Source: CBDFKQ01 sp965248855 (lineage in GTDB: Bacteria; Bacteroidota; Bacteroidia; Cytophagales; 172606-1). From it: a stretch of DNA of 15,950 bases. Below are positions 8,945-15,925 of the stretch, in pieces. Under the pieces are notes generated by a model. The model saw only the letters and a list, made by a program, of their open reading frames with translations. It made no database searches and was not told where the DNA came from. A program made the translations under genes and the position numbers. The stretch is from contig CBDFKQ010000002.1 of NCBI GenBank assembly GCA_965248855.1, positions 1-15,950 on the forward strand, in the 5' to 3' direction. How positions within the stretch are numbered: position 1 is the stretch's first letter; every line of letters begins with the position of its first letter.

Positions 8945-9319
8945 ATAACTGGTATTACATAAATACTATGCGTGACCTTCTTTAATTCAAACTATACCTT
9001 AAGGTCTTTGGGTCATTTAGTTATATTATCGTTTATCTATCCAATTGTTTATCATTCATTTAATATCCTTTCTCCGGCTCTTGTATATTCTATAAGGATC
9101 TCCCCAATATAATTCAATAACTTACTTTTTAGAATGACTTCAATATACAATGTCTACATTTTGTGGAGTATTATGCATATTTTAATCAACTCTAAGAATT
9201 TATTTTAACTGATTTTAATAACAAGTCCTTTCACATTCATAAAAAAATAGAATGTAAAAGTCTTGTGGCATACAATTTTTAACATGTCTGGTAACTATCT
9301 AACTATTAACTCAAACGAT
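8945..9319. other. Non-coding stretch between sprA and the YkvA-like gene
   Basis: No convincing gene is present in these 375 bases. Near the sprA end, GACCTT (8974-8979) can pair with AAGGTC (9001-9006), and TGACC (8973-8977) alternatively with GGTCA (9011-9015). The right arm overlaps a 10-bp palindrome ACCTTAAGGT (8996-9005). These are weak candidates for the sprA terminator. A stronger hairpin lies at 9221-9266. The promoter for the following gene should be in here, but I see no perfect TAnnTTTG element; TACATTTTG at 9155-9163 comes closest, with one extra base. Confidence 0.55.
9221..9266 (+). promoter_or_regulatory. Long imperfect hairpin upstream of the YkvA-like gene
   Basis: ACAAG (9221-9225) plus CTTTCACATTC (9228-9238) face GAATGTAAAAG (9250-9260) plus CTTGT (9262-9266). 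This gives 10 of 11 pairs in the inner stem, a small 2/1 internal loop and 5 more pairs outside, around an 11-nt A-rich loop. No U-tract follows directly, so it is not a classical terminator on the plus strand. It could be an RNA structure in the 5' leader, an operator-like palindrome, or the distal end of the sprA transcript. Confidence 0.5.
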
Positions 9320-9832
9320 ATGAAAAATGAAGTAGGTGAAAAAGAATCTAAAAAACCAAAGCAGAAAAAGGCTTCCGGAAAGAAAAGGCAAAAATCTTTT
9401 TTACAGCAATCAATAGATTTTGGTTTTTTTATTTATAACCAGAAAGAAAGTTTCATGGGGAAAGCTCATGAAGTGATTTCAAAAGTATATGGTGAGGGTG
9501 AAACACTTAGCTTGGAAGAAATAAAAGATAAGGTTCTCTCTTTAGGAAGAATGATTAAGGCAGTATTTGAAGGTGAATATAAAAATGTTTCTCCTGTATT
9601 TTTAATTAAGATAGGCTTTGCCATTGCTTATTATAAGTATGGTGAAGATTTAATTGATGATGATGAAACATTTATAGGTGTAGCCGATGATATGGTTCTT
9701 GCTTCTTGGGCTGTTAAATCATTAGTAGACGAAATTGATAAATTTGAAGAGTGGGAAAATGACGATGATACCGAAAGCGCAGAAGATGAAAAAGTTAAAA
9801 TTGGCCATTTAACTAATCAAAGTAATAACTAA
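9320..9832 (+). CDS. Protein of unknown function with YkvA/DUF1232-like domain
   Basis: The 170-residue product has three parts. The N-terminus (about 1-27) is Lys-rich and probably disordered. The middle helical region runs from about 28. At about 85-145 it resembles the YkvA/DUF1232 family: LIKIGFAIAYYKYGEDLID corresponds to the usual YlispiDlIPD, and FIGVADDMVLASWAVKSL to the usual iGylDDa.vl.. stretch. The tail is acidic (EEWENDDDTESAEDE, 143-157). The biochemical role of this domain family is not known to me. No clear membrane helix is seen, although the 93-106 segment is hydrophobic. ATG at 9320 is preferred because it gives MKNE, the same opening as the next gene, after a similar AACTCAAAC leader. 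ATG at 9284 would add 12 residues, and a TTG at 9263 would start inside the hairpin's right arm. The next gene follows after 30 nt, so they are probably co-transcribed. Confidence 0.7.
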   Translation: MKNEVGEKESKKPKQKKASGKKRQKSFLQQSIDFGFFIYNQKESFMGKAHEVISKVYGEGETLSLEEIKDKVLSLGRMIKAVFEGEYKNVSPVFLIKIGFAIAYYKYGEDLIDDDETFIGVADDMVLASWAVKSLVDEIDKFEEWENDDDTESAEDEKVKIGHLTNQSNN

Positions 9833-9862
9833 AATAAACTCAAACCAATAAATTAAAAAACA

Positions 9863-10231
9863 ATGAAAAACGAACAAAAATCTCAAAGTGGAGCAAGTGC
9901 TCAAAAGAATGGTGAAAAAAATGGTGAAAAAAAAGGTAAATCATCTAAAAAGAGTCAAGGATCTGCCAGGAGAAGTCCTAAAAAAGAAGGTATAGAAAGG
10001 TATGAAGAAGGTGTGAGAGACTTTTTTGTTGACCATAAAAGAGAAATAACCGTTGCAGGTATAGTAGCAGTAACCGGTTTTGCAGTGTATGCTATTGCTA
10101 AATGGGCTCCATTGAACGATATCATATCCAGAATTAAAGAGAAATATGAAGAGGAGTTTGGAGAAGACGATTATTTTGAAGAAGAGGAAGAAGCAGATGA
10201 GTTTAAACCTTCATATGCATCTTCAATGTAA
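9863..10231 (+). CDS. Small single-pass membrane protein with basic N-terminus and acidic C-terminus
   Basis: I do not recognise a family for this 122-residue protein. Residues 1-44 are very rich in Lys, Ser, Gly and Gln, with few hydrophobic residues, and include the tandem NGEKNGEKKG (16-25), so they are probably disordered. A short amphipathic stretch (45-60) precedes one clear hydrophobic segment, about 61-83 (ITVAGIVAVTGFAVYAIAKW). The C-terminal part is strongly acidic (EKYEEEFGEDDYFEEEEEADEF, charged core about 93-114). By the positive-inside rule the Lys-rich end would be cytoplasmic and the acidic end periplasmic. No signal peptide cleavage site is obvious. It lies 30 nt after the YkvA-like gene, with a similar MKNE start and the same charge polarity, so the two probably form one unit. 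A strong terminator follows immediately. Confidence 0.72.
   Translation: MKNEQKSQSGASAQKNGEKNGEKKGKSSKKSQGSARRSPKKEGIERYEEGVRDFFVDHKREITVAGIVAVTGFAVYAIAKWAPLNDIISRIKEKYEEEFGEDDYFEEEEEADEFKPSYASSM
9908..9931 (+). repeat. Tandem 12-bp repeat (two exact copies) in the small membrane protein gene
   Basis: The unit AATGGTGAAAAA occurs at 9908-9919 and again at 9920-9931, followed by a degenerate third piece (AAAGGTAAA). It encodes NGEK twice. With its A-runs it is a likely site of in-frame length variation by slipped replication. Confidence 0.8.
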
Positions 10232-10245
10232 TTATTAAATTATAA

Positions 10246-10286
10246 AATAAAAAATGTCCGGCAATAATTGCCGGACATTTTTTATT
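10246..10286. terminator. Bidirectional intrinsic terminator between convergent genes
   Basis: AAAATGTCCGGCAA (10251-10264) and TTGCCGGACATTTT (10268-10281) form a perfect 14-bp stem with a 3-nt TAA loop; pairing can continue with A/T bases to 10246 and 10286. The GC-rich core CCGGC and the flanking A- and T-runs make it work as a rho-independent terminator on both strands. It sits between the end of the small membrane protein gene (10231) and the end of the minus-strand LOG gene (10299). Confidence 0.93.
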
Positions 10287-10298
10287 AAATTCAACAAC

Positions 10299-11021
10299 CT
10301 AAAAGTTAGGCTGCAATAAATACCGTGAGTAAAAATCATCAATAACTTTTACTGCTTCTGTTGGAGTATCTACAATGTTAATTAAATGTAAATCATCTGC
10401 ATGTATATTATTTTCTGTATTTAAAACCATTTCTTCAATCCATTTAAATAAACCTTCCCAAAAAGATTTGCCAACCAATACAATTGGGAAACGACCGATT
10501 TTATGTGTTTGAATAAGTGTGATGGCTTCAAAAAGTTCATCAAGGGTGCCCATTCCACCCGGCATAACAATAAAACCTTGAGAATATCTCATAAACATTA
10601 CTTTTCTTACAAAAAAATAATCAAAGTTAATCACTTTGTCATAATCAATATAAATATTTGAAAACTGTTCAAAAGGTAATTTTATATTTAAACCGACTGA
10701 TTTTCCCCCTTGTAATTTTGCTCCCTTATTTCCCGCCTCCATTATACCCGGCCCACCTCCTGTAATTACACCGTAACCATGCCTTACAAGCTTTGATGCT
10801 ATTTCCTCAGCCATTTTATAATATTGATTATCGGGCTTGGTTCGGGCAGAGCCAAAAATAGTAACACATGGCCCTATTTTTGCTAATTTCTCAAAGCCTT
10901 CAACAAACTCTGCCATTACCTTAAAGATCGTCCATGAATCATGACTTTTTATCTCTCCCCAATCTTTATCTTCAAATGCTTTACGAATGCGCTCTTCTTC
11001 AATTAAATCTTCTGATGACAT
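10299..11021 (-). CDS. LOG-family protein (TIGR00730 Rossmann fold, nucleotide 5'-monophosphate phosphoribohydrolase-like)
   Basis: LOG-family enzymes cleave the N-glycosidic bond of nucleoside monophosphates. Plant and some bacterial members release free cytokinins from their riboside monophosphates, while others act on ordinary nucleotides. The 240-residue product carries the family signatures: IFGSAR (55-60), the phosphate-binding GGGPGIMEAGNKGA (88-101), FFVRK (136-140) and PGGMGTLDE (154-162), which includes the catalytic Glu. A helical N-terminal extension of about 50 residues precedes the Rossmann core, as in the longer family members. Long members can be mis-annotated as lysine decarboxylase; no PLP-binding signature is present here. 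ATG at 11019-11021 is the natural start. The gene is alone on the minus strand, convergent with the small membrane protein gene and divergent from rpiB. Its real substrate cannot be told from sequence. Confidence 0.9.
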   Translation of the reverse strand: MSSEDLIEEERIRKAFEDKDWGEIKSHDSWTIFKVMAEFVEGFEKLAKIGPCVTIFGSARTKPDNQYYKMAEEIASKLVRHGYGVITGGGPGIMEAGNKGAKLQGGKSVGLNIKLPFEQFSNIYIDYDKVINFDYFFVRKVMFMRYSQGFIVMPGGMGTLDELFEAITLIQTHKIGRFPIVLVGKSFWEGLFKWIEEMVLNTENNIHADDLHLINIVDTPTEAVKVIDDFYSRYLLQPNF

Positions 11022-11112
11022 AAATATTAATTATAAAATAATTGTTTAACGTTTATTAAAATAAAAAATCATATTAATTCCGGTAAAATTCTCCAATAAT
11101 AAAAAAAAATAT

Positions 11113-11139
11113 TTTGTAATATTTAAAAAACTAACTTTG
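11113..11139 (+). promoter_or_regulatory. Candidate Bacteroidota promoter for rpiB-hemC
   Basis: TAACTTTG at 11132-11139 matches the -7 consensus TAnnTTTG at every fixed position. A TTTG at 11113-11116 may serve as the -33 element, though the 15-nt gap is shorter than the usual 17-23. Transcription would start around 11145, leaving a leader of about 60 nt before rpiB. It lies in the 187-nt divergent gap; no comparable minus-strand element for the LOG gene was found. Confidence 0.5.
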
Positions 11140-11208
11140 TTGTTTAAAATAATATTTATTTAATATGAATATTTCGATATTGATAAATCAATAAAGCATT
11201 TATATAAT

Positions 11209-11646
11209 ATGGTTGATAAAATAATTATCGGTAGTGATCATGCAGGTTATGAATATAAGCAGGAATTAATTTCATATTTGAAAAATAAAAATATAGAAGT
11301 TAAGGATGTGGGTGCCTTCAGTCTTGATTCTGTCGATTATCCGGATTTTGCTCACGCTGTATCGCAAGCAATTGAAAACAATGACTTTGAATGTGGAATT
11401 TTGTTATGTGGAAGTGCGAATGGGGTTGCTATTACCGCAAATAAACATTCAAAAATCCGTGCGGGCATTGCCTGGAACAATGAGGTGGCAGAGTTAATAC
11501 GAAAACATAATAATGCCAACGTTATTTGCTTGCCTTCGAGATTTATAACTTTGGATGAGGCAAAAAAATGCTTAGATACATTTTTGAATACAACGTTTGA
11601 GGGTGGCCGCCATCAAAATAGAGTTAATAAAATATCAATGTGCTAA
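11209..11646 (+). CDS. rpiB: Ribose-5-phosphate isomerase B (RpiB/LacAB family)
   Basis: RpiB interconverts ribulose 5-phosphate and ribose 5-phosphate in the non-oxidative pentose phosphate pathway. The 145-residue product is of normal length. It starts with IIIGSDHAGYEYK, in which D10 and H11 are conserved for ring opening. It has the anion-hole and base segment GILLCGSANGVAI with Cys67 at the position of the catalytic Cys66 of E. coli RpiB, and RKHNNANVICLPSR with His100 and Asn101, the substrate-binding stretch. The family uses homodimers with the active site between subunits. ATG at 11209 directly precedes the first beta strand. hemC begins 16 nt after the stop, suggesting an operon. LacA/LacB-type isomerases and allose 6-phosphate isomerases share this fold, so other sugar phosphates remain possible. 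Confidence 0.95.
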   Translation: MVDKIIIGSDHAGYEYKQELISYLKNKNIEVKDVGAFSLDSVDYPDFAHAVSQAIENNDFECGILLCGSANGVAITANKHSKIRAGIAWNNEVAELIRKHNNANVICLPSRFITLDEAKKCLDTFLNTTFEGGRHQNRVNKISMC

Positions 11647-11662
11647 TTAAATTTATAAAACA

Positions 11663-12628
11663 TTGGCATTAAAGCAAGATAAAATAAAAATAGGTACACG
11701 CGGAAGTAAATTAGCACTTTGGCAAGCCAATTATGTTTCCGATTTATTGCAAAAACATAATTTTGAAACTGAAATTGTAATAATTGAAACCAAAGGTGAT
11801 AAAATATTAGATACATCTATTTCCAAAATCGGAAGCAAGGGTGTATTTACTGAAGAATTGGAAACGCAATTACGGAACAGAGAAATTGATATTGCTGTTC
11901 ACAGCGCAAAAGATTTGCAGTCCCAACTTCCTGATGATCTTAAAATAATTGCATTTACAAAAAGAGAAAAACCTAATGATGTAATACTAAGCTTAAACGA
12001 AAACTTACCAAAAATAAGTGCGGGGGAAATTTTCACTATCGGTACCTCCTCCACCAGGCGAATTGCCTTATTAAAACATTATTACCCTCATATAAAAACG
12101 GTAGAGATGAGAGGTAATTTACAAACCCGGTTTCAAAAAATGGAATCCGGTGTTTGTGATGCATTAATTTTGGCATATGCGGGTATTCACCGTATGGATT
12201 ATGATATTTTCCTAAAAGAAACATTGGATACATATACTTTTACTCCCCCTGTTGGTCAGGGTAGTATTGCTATTGAAGTTATAAAAGATTTAGATAAAGA
12301 TAAAATTATTAAACTCAGAGAAATTCTAAATGACCTCAATACAGAAAAATGTTTATTATCAGAAAGAAAATATCTTGAAATACTACAGGGTGGTTGTAGT
12401 ATCCCTGTTTTTTCCCTTGCAGAAATAAATAATGATAAAATTGTTTTAAGTGGAGGAATTGTAAGTTTAAATGGAGAACTAATTATTAAATTTAGCGTAA
12501 GCTCTCCTGTTGAATCTTTTCAGGCAGATTTATTGGGTAATCAACTCGCTGAGAAAGTTTTAAGTTCCGGCGGTGATAAAATATTAAGTGAAATAAAACA
12601 AAACTTAAATAAGGTAGAAATATATTAA
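11663..12628 (+). CDS. hemC: Hydroxymethylbilane synthase (porphobilinogen deaminase)
   Basis: HemC condenses four porphobilinogens into hydroxymethylbilane, the linear tetrapyrrole that leads to haem and related cofactors. The 321-residue product has the usual length. It shows GTRGSKLALWQ (11-21), HSAKD with Asp84 at the catalytic position, SSTRR (129-133), MRGNLQTR (149-156) with the substrate-binding arginines, PPVGQG (195-200), and GGCSIPV with Cys245, the attachment point for the dipyrromethane cofactor. HSAKDLQSQLP departs from the common HSLKDVPT but keeps the Lys and Asp. There is no ATG near the N-terminus: the frame is closed by TAA at 11648-11650, and TTG at 11663 is the first credible start. 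It sits 16 nt after rpiB and is not beside other hem genes in this window. Confidence 0.95.
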   Translation: MALKQDKIKIGTRGSKLALWQANYVSDLLQKHNFETEIVIIETKGDKILDTSISKIGSKGVFTEELETQLRNREIDIAVHSAKDLQSQLPDDLKIIAFTKREKPNDVILSLNENLPKISAGEIFTIGTSSTRRIALLKHYYPHIKTVEMRGNLQTRFQKMESGVCDALILAYAGIHRMDYDIFLKETLDTYTFTPPVGQGSIAIEVIKDLDKDKIIKLREILNDLNTEKCLLSERKYLEILQGGCSIPVFSLAEINNDKIVLSGGIVSLNGELIIKFSVSSPVESFQADLLGNQLAEKVLSSGGDKILSEIKQNLNKVEIY

Positions 12629-12653
12629 TATTTTTAGATTATACATAAATTAC

Positions 12654-12661
12654 TATTTTTG
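12654..12661 (+). promoter_or_regulatory. Candidate -7 promoter element for the polysaccharide export operon
   Basis: TATTTTTG is a full match to the Bacteroidota -7 consensus TAnnTTTG. It lies between the hemC stop (12628) and the export lipoprotein start (12686). No clear TTG is found 17-23 nt upstream, so the -33 element is missing or weak. If used, transcription starts around 12667, which rules out the TTG at 12659-12661 as a start codon. Confidence 0.4.
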
Positions 12662-12685
12662 CCCATATACAATCTTAATGCATTC

Positions 12686-13471
12686 ATGTTAAAGAATATA
12701 ATATTACAACTGTTTATAATTTTTTTTACATTTTCCTGTGTTTCAAACAAAAAAATTATTTATTTACAAAATAAGGCTATTTCGCAGGATTCAGTGGGTA
12801 ATGCTTCTTTATACAAGCGATTTACCTATAAAGTTCAGATTAATGATATTATCCAAGTTGTTGTACGTTCTAAAAATCCGATTGCTGCCGGTTTTTTTAA
12901 CATAGTCGAAAGTTCTAACGGACAAACAGGCCTTTCAGAGGTTACAAATTATTTAAATGGTTATTCGGTAAGCGATTCAGGAAGTATAAATATTCCAAAT
13001 ATTGGAAAAATAAAGGTCATTGGTTTAACAACTGATGAGATTAAGGTTTTAGTTGAGGCAAGGTTAAAAGAATACATTAATGATGCCTTCGTAATTGTAA
13101 AGTTATCAGGTATTAATTTCTCGGTAATTGGTGTCGTTAACAGACCCGGAAGGTATATTTTATATAGTAACCAACTAACTATATTTGAGGCAATTGCAAA
13201 TGCGGGAGACTTACCCGATTTGGCAAATCGTCGAAATATTAAACTTATTAGGCAATACCCTGATGGCATTAGGGAGCATTTATTAGATTTAACAGACAAA
13301 GATGTAATAAGTTCTCCTTATTATTTTATTCAGCCTAATGATCTTATTTATATTGAACCTCTAAAAATCAGGTCTTTAGGAATAGGAACAACCGGCTTTA
13401 GTACCCTACAAGGTGTTGTTTCAGTATTATCAGTTATTCTTATAGTAGTAACATTATCCAGATATAAATAA
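12686..13471 (+). CDS. Wza-like polysaccharide export outer-membrane lipoprotein (SLBB domain)
   Basis: This protein is the outer-membrane exit channel for capsule or exopolysaccharide, working with the Wzc-like partner encoded next. Started at ATG 12686 (261 residues), it opens with a lipoprotein signal peptide: Lys3, a hydrophobic core, and FTFSC with Cys18 as the lipidation site. A polysaccharide-export domain (about 47-140) contains YKVQINDIIQVVV and the second half INIPNIGKIKVIGLTTDEI. A SLBB domain (about 143-225) follows, with VIGVVNRPGRY and LTIFEAIANAGDL. A hydrophobic segment at about 240-257 near the C-terminus is probably the outer-membrane-spanning helix known from Wza. A TTG at 12659 would add nine residues before the signal peptide, but it lies inside a promoter-like element, so ATG is preferred. 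The product is shorter than E. coli Wza (about 380), like many Bacteroidota members with a single SLBB domain. Confidence 0.92.
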   Translation: MLKNIILQLFIIFFTFSCVSNKKIIYLQNKAISQDSVGNASLYKRFTYKVQINDIIQVVVRSKNPIAAGFFNIVESSNGQTGLSEVTNYLNGYSVSDSGSINIPNIGKIKVIGLTTDEIKVLVEARLKEYINDAFVIVKLSGINFSVIGVVNRPGRYILYSNQLTIFEAIANAGDLPDLANRRNIKLIRQYPDGIREHLLDLTDKDVISSPYYFIQPNDLIYIEPLKIRSLGIGTTGFSTLQGVVSVLSVILIVVTLSRYK

Positions 13472-13474
13472 AAA

Positions 13475-15925
13475 GTGGAATTAAATAATCAATCGGTAAA
13501 CGGCCAAATAATAAATAAGAATTTAAATACTCAACAGGATTCATTTAGCATAAAAGAAATCTTATTTAAGTTTATAAAATATTGGTATTTTTTTATAATC
13601 AGCTTATCTATTTGTTTTTCAATTGCGTATGTTTTAAATAGATTAGCAATTCCATTGTATTCAACCAACTCAAGCATACTTGTAAAAGACAGAAGGACAT
13701 CGGGATCGAGTGGATCAGAGTCATTTTTGGAAGGAATGAATCTTGTCAATATTTCCAGAAATATTGACAATGAGATAAGCGTAATGAAATCATATAACAT
13801 TTCGGAAAGCACAATAAAGGAACTTGATTGGGGAGTAACCTATTTTAAAGATCGTGGTTTTTCAACTACAGAAATTTATGGGGATCAGGAAGTTGGATTT
13901 AAAGTTAAAATTGATAGTAATCATTTACAATTATTAAATACCAAGTTTACCCTCCATAAAATTGATGCCAATTCATTTAACTTAACTAAAGAAGGGGAGC
14001 CTTCAGCATTTAATCCTAAAAATCAATCTTTCATAACTACAGATATAAAACCGGAATTTAAATCCGGTATGTATAAATATGATGAAATAATTGAAGGGCA
14101 GTTTTATAAGTTTAAAATTTTAAAAAAAGATTTTTCAATAAATAATGATTCAAAGGTTTACTTTCAGTTTAATAGCTTAAGTGGGCTTGTTGGGGCGAAT
14201 GCAGGAAGTTTGCAGGCTTATGCTTTAAGCAAAACATCATCAATTGTTATTTTAAGTATCCAATCTCCGACACCATACAAGGCTATTGAATACATAAACA
14301 AATTAGGTGAGGTTTATGTGAAGGCCGGACTAGATGAAAAAAATAAAATTGCAGAAAATACTATTAATTTCATCAATAATTATGTAATAAATATTTCGGA
14401 TTCCTTATCTTCATCAGAGGATAAATTGCAAAAATTCAGAACCGGTAATAAATCGTTTGACCTAACTTCGGAAGGTAAAACTCTTTTTAACAATGTTGAG
14501 GAATTAAAAAAACAAAAAAATGCCTTTGAAGATGATATTCAATACTATAACTATTTATTAAAATATATTGAAAATAAAGAGGATTTTTCTAAAATTATAT
14601 CCCCGGCATCAAAATCAAATAATCCAATTACTGATAAATTAATTGGTGAATTGGCTTCATTTTATCAACAAAGAAATGAAATATTATTAAGTGCTACCTT
14701 AAAAAGCCCACAAATCGTGATATTGGATAAAAAAATTCAATCTTCATTAAATACTCTTGAAGAAAGTATCAACAATTCTATAAAGGCAGCGAAAATATCG
14801 ATTAATATTATTAATAAACGCATAAACTCTTTTGAAGGTTCTATTTATGTATTACCTAAGTTGGAAAGAAGTTTGTTGGGCATTAAACGTAAACTTGATT
14901 TAGACGAAGATTTATACGTTTATTTATTAAGAAAAAGAGCTGAAGCCGGAATTGCTAAGGCTGCTAATTTACCTGACAATAAAATTGTAGAAAAAGCAAG
15001 TGGCTTTTCAAAAGTTTATCCAAAAACTGAATATAACTATACTGTAAGTATTGTTATTGGTTTTATGATTCCAATTATTCTTATTTTAATTATCCATTAC
15101 CTGACTACTACAATTAAAGACAGGAAGGAGGTAGAAGGCTTAACTTCGATCTCTGTACTTGGTGTTATTGGGCATAATGAAAAACCTTCAAGCCAATTGA
15201 TTAGTAATAACCCCAAATCCTTTCTTGCCGAATCTTTTAGATCATTAAGGTCTAACTTACAATTTATTTTAAGAAACAAGGATCAGAAAATTATTTTAAT
15301 TACCTCATCAATTAGTGGGGAAGGAAAAACTTTTTGTGCCGAGAACCTGGCATATATCCTTTCATTAGGCAACAAAAAGACCCTATTAATGGAATTGGAT
15401 CTTCGCAAGTCAAGTAGAGAAAATCGATTTATTACTGATAATGATATCGGTTTAACTCACTTTTTAATTGGACAGGCAACAAAAAAAGATATTATAAAAT
15501 CCACTCAATATCCTAATCTGGATATAATATTTTCAGGTAGTTTACCACCCAATCCATCTGAAATATTAATGGATAATAAAATATCTATATTAATGGCGGA
15601 GGTCAAAGCTGAATATGATATAATCATAATAGATAGTTCGCCAATTGGACTTGTTTCTGATGCTTTTGAATTAATTAAATACAGTGATTTAATTTTATTT
15701 GTTGTGAGGCAAGAGTATACTAAACGGGAACATGTTACAAAACTTGATGAGGTTAAACAAATAGAACCTTCCAAAAAATTCAACATAGTTATTAATGATG
15801 CCAAATATAAATTCACTTACGGATATAACTATGGATATCACAATGAATATTTTAGTGACGACAATAAAAAAAGCAATCTGTTAAATCGGTTGTTAAATAA
15901 TTCAAAAATAAAAAAAAGCGTTTAA
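13475..15925 (+). CDS. Wzc-like polysaccharide co-polymerase with fused bacterial tyrosine autokinase
   Basis: This inner-membrane protein sets polysaccharide chain length and energises export by cycles of oligomerisation and tyrosine phosphorylation. The 816-residue product contains a Wzz-like N-terminal region with the first membrane helix at about 37-56, a long periplasmic section with coiled-coil-prone helices (about 290-480) and the LPKLERSLLGIKRKL segment (459-473), a second membrane helix (about 521-545), and a cytoplasmic BY-kinase domain. The kinase shows Walker A SGEGKT (614-619), Walker A' LLMELDLRK (637-645) and Walker B IIIIDSSP (716-723). The tail has six tyrosines at 778, 782, 784, 786, 788 and 792, the autophosphorylation cluster. 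In A' the first Asp is replaced by Glu640; I recall the same in other Bacteroidota. A GTG at 13475, three bases after the previous stop, is the only sensible start because TAA closes the frame at 13469. The gene is tightly coupled to the export lipoprotein. Confidence 0.94.
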   Translation: MELNNQSVNGQIINKNLNTQQDSFSIKEILFKFIKYWYFFIISLSICFSIAYVLNRLAIPLYSTNSSILVKDRRTSGSSGSESFLEGMNLVNISRNIDNEISVMKSYNISESTIKELDWGVTYFKDRGFSTTEIYGDQEVGFKVKIDSNHLQLLNTKFTLHKIDANSFNLTKEGEPSAFNPKNQSFITTDIKPEFKSGMYKYDEIIEGQFYKFKILKKDFSINNDSKVYFQFNSLSGLVGANAGSLQAYALSKTSSIVILSIQSPTPYKAIEYINKLGEVYVKAGLDEKNKIAENTINFINNYVINISDSLSSSEDKLQKFRTGNKSFDLTSEGKTLFNNVEELKKQKNAFEDDIQYYNYLLKYIENKEDFSKIISPASKSNNPITDKLIGELASFYQQRNEILLSATLKSPQIVILDKKIQSSLNTLEESINNSIKAAKISINIINKRINSFEGSIYVLPKLERSLLGIKRKLDLDEDLYVYLLRKRAEAGIAKAANLPDNKIVEKASGFSKVYPKTEYNYTVSIVIGFMIPIILILIIHYLTTTIKDRKEVEGLTSISVLGVIGHNEKPSSQLISNNPKSFLAESFRSLRSNLQFILRNKDQKIILITSSISGEGKTFCAENLAYILSLGNKKTLLMELDLRKSSRENRFITDNDIGLTHFLIGQATKKDIIKSTQYPNLDIIFSGSLPPNPSEILMDNKISILMAEVKAEYDIIIIDSSPIGLVSDAFELIKYSDLILFVVRQEYTKREHVTKLDEVKQIEPSKKFNIVINDAKYKFTYGYNYGYHNEYFSDDNKKSNLLNRLLNNSKIKKSV

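Noticed and set aside
8996..9005. Palindrome ACCTTAAGGT after sprA as a terminator.
   Set aside because: A palindrome without a loop does not form a hairpin, and no T-run follows the longer-range pairing; kept only as a remark in the intergenic entry.
9263..9319. TTG at 9263 as the start of the YkvA-like gene.
   Set aside because: It lies in the right arm of a hairpin, and ATG at 9284 and 9320 follow; the MKNE start at 9320 parallels the next gene.
10299..11021. Lysine decarboxylase as the product of the minus-strand gene.
   Set aside because: The GGGPGIME and PGGMGTLDE motifs define the LOG family; the decarboxylase label is a known mis-annotation and no PLP-binding signature is present.
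12961..13299. A 112-codon minus-strand frame opposite the export lipoprotein gene.
   Set aside because: It is antisense to clear SLBB and export-domain coding sequence and shows no recognisable family features.
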